A stretch of DNA of 64,000 bases from assembly GCF_000379845.1 (NCBI RefSeq), contig NZ_KB903773.1:21417-85416 (forward strand), in the 5' to 3' direction. Numbering within the stretch: position 1 is the stretch's first letter; every line of letters starts with the position of its first letter. Below are positions 55,412 to 63,901 of this stretch, in pieces. A program made the translations under genes and the position numbers. The notes below the pieces were generated by a model. The model ran no database searches, had not been told where the DNA came from, and saw only the letters and a list, made by a program, of their open reading frames with translations. This stretch comes from Moraxella boevrei DSM 14165. Its GTDB lineage: Bacteria > Pseudomonadota > Gammaproteobacteria > Pseudomonadales > Moraxellaceae.

Positions 55412-56510
55412 TTTGAATAAAAGTAAAGTAAAACAAGGTATTTTATTTCTCGGTTTGGTAGTGTTGCCGTGGCTTTTGGTGATTTTTTACACGCTTGCTA
55501 TCGCTCATCCACGCTATATTAGCCAATCACAAGTGGTGGTCAAGCAAACAAGTGATAACAGTATACCCACAGGCACAGGACTGGTCGCCCTACTTGGTGG
55601 TGTCAGCACTAGCGTAGAAGATAGCAACTATCTGACTAGCTATATTTTGTCAAATGACATGATTGACAAACTTGACCCACAGTTTCAATTTCGCAAGAAT
55701 TTTCGTGTGGATGGCTCTGACCCATTTAACGAGCTACCTGCCGAGCCAACGCGTGAAGAGTTGTTAGAATATTTTAAAAAGCGTGTCAAAGTAGAACTTG
55801 ACCAAACCACGCATATTTTAAACATCAAAACCGAAGGCTTTGACCCTGAGTATGCGTTAAAACTGAATAAAGCCTTGCTAGAACAAAGTGAAAATTTTGT
55901 CAACAATATTTCACAAAATATGGCAAAAGATCAAACCGCCTTTGCCGAAAAACAGCTTGCTGATGCCCAACAACAAATGGACGAAGCCAAATCGGCGGTG
56001 TTAAATTACCAAAACCGTAACGAAATCTTAGATCCAGAAAGTTCAGCACGTGCATTAAACAGCTTGATTGCAGGGCTGGAAGCCAATTTGAGTGCGTTGC
56101 GTACCGAGGAGCGTCAATTATTAAGCTACCTAAATCCGACCGCCCCGCAAGTGGTATCGTTACGTAGCCAAATCAAAGCAGTAGAGCAACAAGTCGCTCA
56201 AGAACATGCCAAATTAACTTCACCTGCCAATAATCGCTTAAATACCAAAGCGTTACAGTTTGAGCAAATCAAAGCTAACGCCAATTTTGCTGAAGAAAAG
56301 TACAAAATGGCACTCACGGCATTGGAAAAAGCCCGCCTAGAAGCGAGCCAAAAAATGAAAAATCTGATTGTAATTTCGTCTCCCTTTAAAGCCGAAGAAG
56401 CCAGCTACCCACGCTATTGGTATGTTATTTTTACGTCGTTGGCATTTTTGTTGATTTTTTATGGCTTTGTGCAGTTGATTTTGGCAATTATCCGAGACCA
56501 CCGAGATTAA
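55389..56510 (+). CDS. kpsE: Capsule exporter inner-membrane/periplasmic protein, KpsE-like
   Basis: 373 residues. Membrane segments near residues 18-40 and at the C-terminus (WYVIFTSLAFLLIFYGFVQLIL), with a long periplasmic coiled coil between them (QQQMDEAKSAVLNYQNRN and similar). This is the polysaccharide co-polymerase layout of KpsE/CtrB. It bridges the inner-membrane exporter and the outer-membrane channel. Frame intact although both flanking partners are damaged. Confidence 0.88.
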   Translation: MSVSLKNNLNKSKVKQGILFLGLVVLPWLLVIFYTLAIAHPRYISQSQVVVKQTSDNSIPTGTGLVALLGGVSTSVEDSNYLTSYILSNDMIDKLDPQFQFRKNFRVDGSDPFNELPAEPTREELLEYFKKRVKVELDQTTHILNIKTEGFDPEYALKLNKALLEQSENFVNNISQNMAKDQTAFAEKQLADAQQQMDEAKSAVLNYQNRNEILDPESSARALNSLIAGLEANLSALRTEERQLLSYLNPTAPQVVSLRSQIKAVEQQVAQEHAKLTSPANNRLNTKALQFEQIKANANFAEEKYKMALTALEKARLEASQKMKNLIVISSPFKAEEASYPRYWYVIFTSLAFLLIFYGFVQLILAIIRDHRD

Positions 56511-56569
56511 ATTGACTAAAATGATAACGATAATTGCTAAAATTTGCTAAAAAAATAAAAGGTAATTTT

Positions 56570-58313
56570 ATGAAAATTAAATATAAATCACGTTTACTCG
56601 CCATAAAAACGCTTGTATTGGCGTGTGCCGTTTTGCCCTGTTCAGCGGTTTTTGCCGTAGATGATACGGTTAATCAAGCTTTACACACAGCGGTGCAAAC
56701 CAACTCAATTAACGAAAGTAACCAACAATTTGAACAGCAAAGCCAAGCCAGCCAACAGGCAATCAATTCCGCCACGCTTGGCAGTCAGCCGATTGTTACC
56801 ACCACAGGCAATTATCAAGCGGTGGGCGATAACACCAAAATGTTTGGGGCTCAGCTATTTCGTGGGGCCTTTGCCAGTACGTCTGGGGCGAATTTTAACA
56901 GCAATTATGTGATTAACGCAGGCGATAATATTCAGCTTAGAATGTGGGGGGGCGTATCAGTTTTCTGCAACCATGACGGTTGACCCACAAGGCAATATTT
57001 TTATCCCAAATGTCGGGCCTGTCCATGTGGCAGGGGTGCGAAATGGTAATTTGCAAAGTGTGGTAAAATCTGCTGTTGGTAAAATTTACCGTGCCAATGT
57101 CGGCGTGTATGCATCTTTACAAGAAGCCTTGCCTGTGCGGGTGTTTGTCACAGGTTTTGTCAATCAACCTGGTTATTATTCAGGGGTAGCGGCAGACTCG
57201 GTACTGTCGTATATTGACCGTGCAGGGGGCGTTGACCCAAAACGTGGCAGTTATATTGACATTCAAATCCGCCGTCATGGACAAATCGCCCAACAAGTGA
57301 ATTTGTACAAATTTTTGTTAGCAGGGCAACTTGAGCCATTTTCGTTTGAAGACGGCGATGTCATTACTGTTGCCCCACAACGCAAAACCTTTAGCATTGA
57401 TGGCGAAGTGCAAAACGCTTATACCTTTGAATTTGATGTGGAAAATTTAACGGTAAGCGATATTTTGGAAATTGCCAACCCCACCCCACAAGCGACCAAT
57501 ATCAGCGTGGCTCGTGGCGTTGACCGTGCGTTAAAAAGCGAATATTACCCCTTAGCCGATGCCGAAAAACTCAAAGTCTATGACGGTGATAAATTCGTGG
57601 TAACGTCCGACCGTTACGCCAGTACGATTGGCGTGCAAGTGCGTGGGGCTCATATCGGCAATGGCGTAGTGGTGTTGCCACACGGTGCGACTTTAAAAGA
57701 CGTGGTCGCCCAAATTCGCCCAAGCGAAACCGCCAACTTAACCGCCCTAAAAATCTATCGTAAATCGGTCGCTGAACAACAAAAACGCAACATCAATACC
57801 GCCCTTGATAAACTGCAAGAAATGTCGCTCGCCACCCAATCTATCACCAAAGAAGAAGCGAGTTTGCGTCAAATTGACGCCCAAATGATTGATAAATTTA
57901 TCGCCAAAGCCCGCCAAGTACAACCTGATGGCATGATTGTGGTACAACAAACTGCTTGGCAAGATGTATTGCTAGAACAAGGCGATGTCATTGAAGTACC
58001 TGAAAAAACGTCCGTGGTAACGGTAAATGGCGAAGTGCGTTTTCAAAATGCAATTACCTTTAACCCAAGCATGATAGTAGGTGATTATATTGCCAAATCA
58101 GGCGGTTACAATGCCAATGCGGACAAGAAAAACATCATCGCCATTCATCCAAATGGCGAAAATGTGGTGGTAAAAAGCGATTATGTGGTGCAACAAGGTG
58201 ACCAAATTATGGTGCTGCCAACGGTGAAAACCAAACGTGTGGAAATCGGACGTGGTTTAAGTCAGATTTTATATCAAATCGCAATTGCTGCCAAAGTGGT
58301 GTTGGATTTATAA
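56570..58313 (+). pseudogene. kpsD: Capsule outer-membrane export protein, frameshifted at G7
   Basis: Starts at ATG 56570 with AAAAGG upstream; signal peptide ending VFA. The Poly_export motif begins as NYVINAGDNIQLRMWG, where a G7 tract (56946-56952) throws the frame into an early stop at 56983. With six G the frame continues as GAYQFSATMTVDPQGNIFIP and runs to 58313, giving 580 residues of the KpsD/Wza class with several SLBB domains. The downstream part is intact, so this is either phase variation in the off state or decay. A strong terminator follows. Confidence 0.85.
56946..56952 (+). repeat. G7 homopolymer tract inside the kpsD-like gene
   Basis: Seven G residues at the exact point where the kpsD frame breaks. 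G6 would restore it. Homopolymeric tracts of this kind are common sites of slipped-strand switching. Confidence 0.85.
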
Positions 58314-58353
58314 ACTCACTTTTGTAAAACCATTGATTTTTCACAAAAATTTG

Positions 58354-58397
58354 AGCAAGATTTTATCAATCACTTTGAAAAAATCTTGCTTATTTTT
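58354..58397 (+). terminator. Terminator of the capsule-export locus
   Basis: AGCAAGATTTT (58354-58364) / AAAATCTTGCT (58380-58390), perfect 11-bp stem, 15-base loop, then TATTTTTTT. Confidence 0.9.
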
Positions 58398-58616
58398 TTG
58401 CAATGTCGGCAAAACTGTAAGCAAATATGTCAAAAAACCATTTATTTTTCTAAACCACTGGTAGTAGAAAGATTTATTTACCATTTTATTATATTATTTA
58501 GAAAAATTTCGACTTATAATAATTCTATAAGTTAAGAAATATAAATTTTTTAATAAAACTTAACTTATAACCACGATTTTAACATTTATTTTTTTGGTAA
58601 TTAACAAGGTGAAATT
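58398..58616. other. AT-rich upstream region of the ACP-like gene
   Basis: About 220 bases, very AT-rich, probably holding the promoter of the next gene. TATAAT at 58516-58521 is a plausible -10, roughly 95 bases before the start. No ORF or RNA was recognised. Confidence 0.4.
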
Positions 58617-59048
58617 ATGAAACTTTCAACCACACTCACAAAAATCTTACCTACCTTAGCATTGGTTATCGGTACGTCTTCTATGGTTCATGCTGATGAC
58701 ATGATGGATGCTCGCCAGGCAGACGACACCACGGTAACAAAACGTCAAGTTAGTTATCAATGCCAAAGCGGTAAGTCGGTAAAAGTAACTTATGGCTTTA
58801 ATCAACAAAATCTACCAACCTATGCCCAAGCAACCTTGGGTGGAAAGTCTCGCTTTATGCCGATTAACCTTGCTTACTCAGATAATGTGACAACGCGTTT
58901 TGGCGATGACAATAATTTTAGCTTGGGTGCTAGTACTTTGACGTTGTCAAACTATCACAAAGTTGGTATTGATACCATTCAAAATCCAGCAAGCGAGATT
59001 TTGTACAAAAGTTGTAAGGTCAAGTCTGTGAAAAAATTAGGCAAATAA
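58617..59048 (+). CDS. Secreted protein like Neisseria adhesin complex protein (ACP)
   Basis: 143 residues with a signal peptide of about 26 residues (cleavage after VHA). The mature part, VSYQCQSGKSVKVTYGFNQQ then MPINLAYSDNV and ILYKSCK, aligns well with my memory of the Neisseria ACP, which has VSYVCQQGKKVKVTYGFN and MPINLDKSDN in the same places. ACP is both an adhesin and an MliC-type inhibitor of human lysozyme. The two cysteines should form the conserved disulfide. Single gene with its own terminator. Confidence 0.82.
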   Translation: MKLSTTLTKILPTLALVIGTSSMVHADDMMDARQADDTTVTKRQVSYQCQSGKSVKVTYGFNQQNLPTYAQATLGGKSRFMPINLAYSDNVTTRFGDDNNFSLGASTLTLSNYHKVGIDTIQNPASEILYKSCKVKSVKKLGK

Positions 59049-59072
59049 TTCGTTAATTTTATCAACTCATCA

Positions 59073-59106
59073 AAGTAACTATGCGATGGCATGGTTACTT
59101 TTTTTG
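59073..59106 (+). terminator. Terminator after the ACP-like gene
   Basis: AAGTAACTATGC (59073-59084) / GCATGGTTACTT (59089-59100): 12-bp stem with one wobble, 4-base loop, then six T. Confidence 0.9.
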
Positions 59107-59194
59107 GTTTGGTGGGGGATTTTCTTGGATAAATTTGTTAAAATGATGCTAATCTTTATTTGACACCTTAAACCAATTTTAAGAGAAACCTATT

Positions 59195-60403
59195 ATGACA
59201 AATTTTTTAGCAACTAATGAACAACTTGAACTTATCATGCGTGGGGTGCAAGACATTTATTCTAAGGAAGATTTAATCAAAAAATTAGAAGAAAATCGCC
59301 CTTTGCGTATTAAGCTTGGTATGGACCCGACCGCCCCCGATTTACATTTTGGGCATACGGTTGTGTTAAACAAATTGCGTCATTTTCAGGATTTAGGGCA
59401 TGAAGTGTTGTTTTTGATTGGCGATTACACCGCTCGCATTGGCGACCCGTCAGGCAAGAATACCACCCGTCCGCCACTGTCCGAAGAACAAGTCAAACAA
59501 AACGCTAAAACTTATGCCGAGCAAGTCTTTAAAATCCTAGATAAAGACAAAACAACCATTATGTTTAACTCAGAGTGGTTCTCTAAAATGTCGGCAGGCG
59601 ATATGATTGGCTTGGCAAGTCAGCTCACCGTATCTCGCATACTTGAACGGGATGATTTTTCCAACCGTTTTAAAAACCAAACGCCGATTTCACTGCATGA
59701 ATTTATGTACCCACTTGTGCAAGGTTACGATTCGATTGCTATGAAAGCAGACGTTGAACTTGGCGGTACTGACCAAACTTTTAATTTGCTGATGGGGCGT
59801 ACTTTACAAGGCCGCTATGACCAAGAAGCCCAAGTTTGTATTACCATGCCGATTTTGGAGGGCTTAGATGGTGTCAATAAAATGAGCAAATCACTTGGCA
59901 ACTACATCGGTATTACCGACCCTGCTGGCGTGATGTACCAAAAAATCTTGTCCATGCCTGATAGTCTCATTCCACGTTATTTTGAGTTATTAAGTTTTAA
60001 ACCGATGAGCGAAATTAACACACTACTTGATGAAATCGGGAACGGTCGCAATCCACAAGAAATTAAAAAAATCTTGGCGTTAGAGCTGATTGAGCGTTTC
60101 CATGATAAAGAAAGTGCCGAAAATGCCCATAAATCAGCAGGTAACAGACTAGCCGATGGTGAATTGCCTGTGGATTTGCCAGAAATTACATTGGAGTTAC
60201 ACGGTGCGGAAAAATTGTTCATCGCCCAAGCACTCAATCAAGCCAATTTGGTCAAAAATTCAGCCCAAGCCAAAGATTTATTAAAAAATGGCTTGGTTAA
60301 AGTAGATACCAACGTGGTAGACGCAGGTTTTGCCCTAGAAAAAGGGCAAACGGTGATTATTCAAGCAGGTAAAAAGGCGTATGCGAAAGTAACCGTGGAA
60401 TAA
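59195..60403 (+). CDS. tyrS: Tyrosyl-tRNA synthetase
   Basis: 402 residues, class I. The HIGH-like motif is HFGH ([10 protein letters not shown]) and the KMSKS loop is NKMSKSLGN; the C-terminal S4-like RNA-binding domain begins near residue 335. This is the subtype with [14 protein letters not shown], as in Pseudomonas. AAGAGAAA precedes the ATG. Confidence 0.96.
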   Translation: MTNFLATNEQLELIMRGVQDIYSKEDLIKKLEENRPLRIKLGMDPTAPDLHFGHTVVLNKLRHFQDLGHEVLFLIGDYTARIGDPSGKNTTRPPLSEEQVKQNAKTYAEQVFKILDKDKTTIMFNSEWFSKMSAGDMIGLASQLTVSRILERDDFSNRFKNQTPISLHEFMYPLVQGYDSIAMKADVELGGTDQTFNLLMGRTLQGRYDQEAQVCITMPILEGLDGVNKMSKSLGNYIGITDPAGVMYQKILSMPDSLIPRYFELLSFKPMSEINTLLDEIGNGRNPQEIKKILALELIERFHDKESAENAHKSAGNRLADGELPVDLPEITLELHGAEKLFIAQALNQANLVKNSAQAKDLLKNGLVKVDTNVVDAGFALEKGQTVIIQAGKKAYAKVTVE

Positions 60404-60427
60404 TTAATTTTTTTGGAAAATTTAAAG

Positions 60428-60964
60428 ATGAAATTAACACTTTCTATTATATTTGTTTTGTTTGGCTTGATAAGCATTCAAGCCAATGCCAAAACGCCCC
60501 TTTTTACAGATTATCCTGTCAAAATATATACAGATAAAAAAGCCCCAATCAACTATAAAAGCCATGAATATGCTACTCAATATAAAACACGGATTAAAAA
60601 TGCTTATGCAAGCACCAATGTTGATTTTGCAGGTAGCTATAATATCACTGCTTGGGGTTGTGGTTCATCATGCGTAAATTATGCCATGATTGATAGACGC
60701 ACAGGCAAGGTCTATCCTTTAGCAGATTTGGCTTACAGTGCTAGAGAAAATGCTAGATTAAAATGCTCTGATTTACCAGCTGGATTGACAATCACGGTCA
60801 GTGAATTTTTCACAAAACCAAATAGCCAATTAATCGTTGAACAAGAATATTGTGGCACAGATGACAATAACAACGATACTTATCTTAACTATTATCTGTT
60901 GTGGAATGATGCAACCAAAACGTTTAAACTCATCGACCAAAAATTTGCAAATCATTCAGAATAA
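60428..60964 (+). CDS. Exported protein of unknown function
   Basis: 178 residues from ATG 60428; TTG 60413 is less likely. Signal peptide of about 19 residues ending ANA. The mature part has four cysteines (WGCGSSC, LKC and EYC), a DFAGSYNITAWGCGSSC core and a DRRTGKVYPL segment. Similar cores occur in small periplasmic proteins of unknown role in proteobacteria, but I do not recognise a named family. It follows tyrS by 24 bases. Confidence 0.75.
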   Translation: MKLTLSIIFVLFGLISIQANAKTPLFTDYPVKIYTDKKAPINYKSHEYATQYKTRIKNAYASTNVDFAGSYNITAWGCGSSCVNYAMIDRRTGKVYPLADLAYSARENARLKCSDLPAGLTITVSEFFTKPNSQLIVEQEYCGTDDNNNDTYLNYYLLWNDATKTFKLIDQKFANHSE

Positions 60965-60985
60965 AATAATAACCAACCATTTTTA

Positions 60986-61055
60986 TAGGTTGGGTGGAAG
61001 TATGGTACCCAACTTTTATTTATAATGTTGGGTTTCGCACGCTTAACCCAACCTA
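60986..61055. repeat. REP-like nested palindrome
   Basis: TAGGTTGGGT (60986-60995) and ACCCAACCTA (61046-61055) are perfect 10-bp inverted repeats; inside are a further ACCCAAC and GTTGGGT pair (about 61007-61034). Looks like a dispersed intergenic repeat; a shorter relative with the same GGTGGGTTA/TAACCCACC core stands after nhaA. Confidence 0.6.
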
Positions 61056-61068
61056 CTTAGCAATATAA

Positions 61069-61389
61069 ATGAAAGTCAAATCTTTAACCAAAAACCCAAC
61101 CACCTTACTTATCATTGGCTATTTAACAACCTTGATATTTCAGTTGTTGATGGACACACTTTATGTCTATTATAAAGATTGGTATTTAGACCTTGGTGTA
61201 TCCGACTGGTTCTTTTGGTTAATTTACTTAGCAATAATGTTGTCGTATGGTTATTTGGCATTTTCAAAAACTTATCAACGTAAATGGGTTGTGATTTTAT
61301 CAACGCTTGTATTTACCTTAAGTTGAGCGGTTTTGATTGCAATAATAGGATTGTTTTTTCATGTTTACGTTTTAAAAGCCCCCTTATAA
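61069..61389 (+). pseudogene. Small membrane protein with in-frame TGA
   Basis: From ATG 61069, 85 codons encode two to three hydrophobic segments (LLIIGYLTTLIFQLLMDTLYV and WFFWLIYLAIMLSYGYLAF), then TGA (61324-61326). The same frame continues with AVLIAIIGLFFHVYVLKAPL to TAA at 61387-61389, which looks like the rest of a third membrane helix. A change such as TGG to TGA would explain this. Family unknown. It may also be a real 85-residue protein. Confidence 0.5.
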
Positions 61390-61514
61390 CAAATCACTCA
61401 GAATAAAATAAAATTCTTTCATCATGAATTTTTGAGAAAAATCATGTAAAATAGCAACATTTTCAAGCATTTACCCAAAAATTTACCAACACTTTTTGAT
61501 AAAAAGGTTTGCCC

Positions 61515-63470
61515 ATGACAATTACACGACGTGATTTTTTAAACGGCTCAGCTATTGCCATTGCGGGCGTTAGTACAGGATTATTAACCGCTTGCCAAAA
61601 AAATCCTTCAACCAATCCTAAAAATAGTCCTAGCCAAACTGCTAGCACACCAACGCCTGATTTAAGCAAACAGAAGTTTACTAATTATCCGCCCGCCTAT
61701 GACAAATTGCGTGGCAATCATCAACGCAGTTTTGATGTTGCTCACGAATTGGCATGGAAAGGTAAAACCTTTGACGTAACGGATGAGCCAAGCACTGGTG
61801 ATTATGACCTTGTGGTGGTCGGGGCAGGGCTTAGCGGTTTGGCAAGTGCCTATTGGTATCAACAACAATTTCCAAAAAGTAAAATTTTATTGATAGATAA
61901 TCACGATGATTTCGGCGGTCATGCCAAACGCAACGAATTTCACGCCAATGTTGACGGCAAAGATATTTTTCGCCTAAGTTATGGTGGCACTGAAAGCATT
62001 GACTCGCCAAAAACCCATTATAATGAGCAAAGCAAAGCCCTTCTCGTGGCATTGGGCATTGATGTTGATAAATTTGAAAAATTTTATGACCAAACTTTTT
62101 TTGAAAAATTAAACATCAAAAAGGGCGTATTTTTTAACAAAGCAACGTTTGGCAAAAGTCATATCATGCCTGACACGCCAAATAGCGACAATGCCGAGCA
62201 ATTATTTACTGATGCACCGCTTGATGATGCCGATAAACAGGCGTTGATTAACCTTTATAGCAAGCCAAAAGATTATCTTGCCCCCATGCCACAGGAAAAG
62301 CGAGAAGATTATCTTAGCAAGATTAGTTATGATAAGTTCTTGATTGAAAACGTAAAACTACCCAAAAAAGCCAAATTATTTTTAGAAGATATTTGCTTAG
62401 AATATTGGGGTTTTCCAATTGACGGTTTGTCGGCGATTGATGCGTTTTATGAAGGTTATCCTGGACTAAATAATTTAGGCTTACAAAGCGATAACTCTGA
62501 AAGTGAGCCATATATTTATCATTTTCCTGATGGTAATGCATCCATTGCTCGCTTGCTAGTAAAAAAATTAATCCCAAATGTGGTATCAAATCCTGAACAT
62601 GGCAAAAAAATGTCAGCAATGGAAGCGATTGTATTGGATAAGTTTAATTACAGCGAGCTTGACAAGCCAGAGCAAGCAGTCAATATTCGCCTAAATAGCA
62701 CAGTGGTACAAGTCAAAAATCTAAATGGCACAAAAGTTGCGAGCAGTGCTGATAACGTTTTACACAATATGATGGTTGGCTATAAAACGGACGACAAAGT
62801 GGCCCGTATCAATGCCAAACACGTAATTTTAGCGTGTAATGCCCACATGATACCGTTTATTGATAAGGAATTACCCGAACAGCAGAAAAAAAATATGTCT
62901 TTAAACGTGCGTGTACCGATGATTTATGGCAAAGTTTTGGTAAAAAATTGGCAAGTGTTTAAAAAGCTTGGCACTTGGCAATTATACGCCCCAAAATCGC
63001 CATATTGTTTAGTCATGCTTGATTATCCTGTTAGCATGGGTGGTTATCATTATCCAAAAAATCCTGACGAACCAATGATTATCCACATGGTAAAAATTGC
63101 TGTACCCTATGGCACAGGCAATACTTTGCGTCAAGCTTGCAAACAAGGGCGTGCCGAACTGTATGGCAAAAGTTATGAGCAATTAGAAAGCGAAATGCTA
63201 GATCAGTTGCGTGAAATTTATGCCTTGGCAGATGAAAAACTGGACGATAATATTCTCGCCATTACCATTAACCGTTGGGGGCATGGCTACAGCTACGAGC
63301 AAAATATCCTGTGGGATGAAGAAGGCGAAGCCGAACGTGCGTTGACATCGGTGAAACAACCGCAAGGAAACGTACATATCGCAGGCAGTGATGCTGACTG
63401 GAAACCTTATACCCAAGGGGCATTTGAGCAAGCATGGCGTGCGGTAAGTGAGATTGTGAAACAAAGCTAA
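61515..63470 (+). CDS. Tat-targeted FAD-dependent oxidoreductase, spermidine-dehydrogenase-like
   Basis: 651 residues from ATG 61515 (AAGG at 61504-61507). The N-terminus has a twin-arginine motif (TRRDFLNG) followed by a hydrophobic stretch and LLTAC, so it may be both Tat-exported and lipidated. FAD-binding Rossmann motif VVVGAGLSGLASAYW with DNHDDFGGHAKRNEF downstream, and a C-terminal FAD segment VHIAGSDADWKPYTQGAFEQAW. The layout recalls periplasmic SpdH-type amine oxidoreductases. Substrate is uncertain. Confidence 0.78.
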   Translation: MTITRRDFLNGSAIAIAGVSTGLLTACQKNPSTNPKNSPSQTASTPTPDLSKQKFTNYPPAYDKLRGNHQRSFDVAHELAWKGKTFDVTDEPSTGDYDLVVVGAGLSGLASAYWYQQQFPKSKILLIDNHDDFGGHAKRNEFHANVDGKDIFRLSYGGTESIDSPKTHYNEQSKALLVALGIDVDKFEKFYDQTFFEKLNIKKGVFFNKATFGKSHIMPDTPNSDNAEQLFTDAPLDDADKQALINLYSKPKDYLAPMPQEKREDYLSKISYDKFLIENVKLPKKAKLFLEDICLEYWGFPIDGLSAIDAFYEGYPGLNNLGLQSDNSESEPYIYHFPDGNASIARLLVKKLIPNVVSNPEHGKKMSAMEAIVLDKFNYSELDKPEQAVNIRLNSTVVQVKNLNGTKVASSADNVLHNMMVGYKTDDKVARINAKHVILACNAHMIPFIDKELPEQQKKNMSLNVRVPMIYGKVLVKNWQVFKKLGTWQLYAPKSPYCLVMLDYPVSMGGYHYPKNPDEPMIIHMVKIAVPYGTGNTLRQACKQGRAELYGKSYEQLESEMLDQLREIYALADEKLDDNILAITINRWGHGYSYEQNILWDEEGEAERALTSVKQPQGNVHIAGSDADWKPYTQGAFEQAWRAVSEIVKQS

Positions 63471-63490
63471 TCTAAAGCTAATACCAGCTT

Positions 63491-63508
63491 TGTAAGCAAA
63501 TGCTTACA
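63491..63508. promoter_or_regulatory. GacA-type upstream activating site
   Basis: TGTAAG-CAAATG-CTTACA, an exact match to the TGTAAG-N6-CTTACA site bound by GacA before rsmX/Y/Z genes in Pseudomonas. It is a perfect 8-bp dyad with a 2-base centre, about 65 bases before the predicted transcription start. Confidence 0.75.
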
Positions 63509-63529
63509 CACAAATCCGTTTTTGTCGGC

Positions 63530-63558
63530 TTGTGCGACCTTACATTGTAGTCTATAAT
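63530..63558 (+). promoter_or_regulatory. Sigma-70 promoter of the candidate Rsm RNA
   Basis: TTGTGC (63530-63535), 17-bp spacer, perfect TATAAT (63553-63558). Predicted start near 63565. Confidence 0.75.
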
Positions 63559-63564
63559 GCACAC

Positions 63565-63697
63565 ATCAACACAAGGAATGAACGGATACACAGTGTTGGT
63601 GCAGTGATGCATAAGGATATCGGCTAGTATGCCACCACTTCATGATGAAAACAAAGCCCCTAAAAACCCAACGCTATGCCCAAGCGTTGGGTTTTTT
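63565..63697 (+). ncRNA. Candidate Rsm-type small RNA (CsrA/RsmA antagonist)
   Basis: About 133 nt from the predicted start to the terminator, with no ORF. GGA motifs stand at 63575-63577 (CAAGGAA), 63584-63586 (ACGGAU) and 63615-63617 (UAAGGAU). The third lies in the loop of a hairpin: GCATA (63609-63613) with TATGC (63628-63632), stacked on TGGTG (63597-63601) with CACCA (63633-63637). A, N-GGA in a loop is the known CsrA/RsmA contact. With the GacA site upstream this is the layout of RsmX/Y/Z. By analogy it would sequester CsrA and relieve translational repression. Only three GGA motifs are seen, fewer than in Pseudomonas RsmY/Z. Confidence 0.7.
63662..63697 (+). terminator. Terminator of the candidate Rsm RNA
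   Basis: Perfect 14-bp inverted repeat AAAAACCCAACGCT (63662-63675) / AGCGTTGGGTTTTT (63683-63696), 7-base loop, T run. Confidence 0.95.
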
Positions 63698-63805
63698 CTT
63701 AAGAAAGGATTTGCAATAGTCATGATAATACCGTATCTAGTGAGTAGAAGCAATGATGACAAAATTAAGACATGGCAAGTAGTCTGTATTCATGAATTAT
63801 TTTCC

Positions 63806-63830
63806 AAAACATGGTTTTTACCATGTTTTT
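63806..63830. terminator. Hairpin downstream of the rrn operon
   Basis: AAAACATGGT (63806-63815) / ACCATGTTTT (63820-63829), perfect stem, 4-base loop; can terminate either strand. Confidence 0.75.
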
Positions 63831-63864
63831 ATTTGTGTTTCGTTTATAGCACCCCAAAGACGAA

Positions 63865-63888
63865 ACCCCCTTCAGATTTGAAGGGGGT
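63865..63888 (-). terminator. First rrn terminator after 5S rRNA
   Basis: ACCCCCTTCA (63865-63874) / TGAAGGGGGT (63879-63888), 10-bp GC-rich stem with a 4-base loop, 14 bases beyond the 5S 3' end on the minus strand; followed by TTTCGTCTTT. Confidence 0.85.
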
Positions 63889-63901
63889 AGATATAGGGGG
63901 A

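Noticed and set aside
54323..61326. In-frame TGA codons as selenocysteine or an alternative genetic code
   Set aside because: TGA is the normal stop of hemA and of the C13 peptidase gene here, no SECIS-like element was seen, and the affected families do not use selenocysteine.
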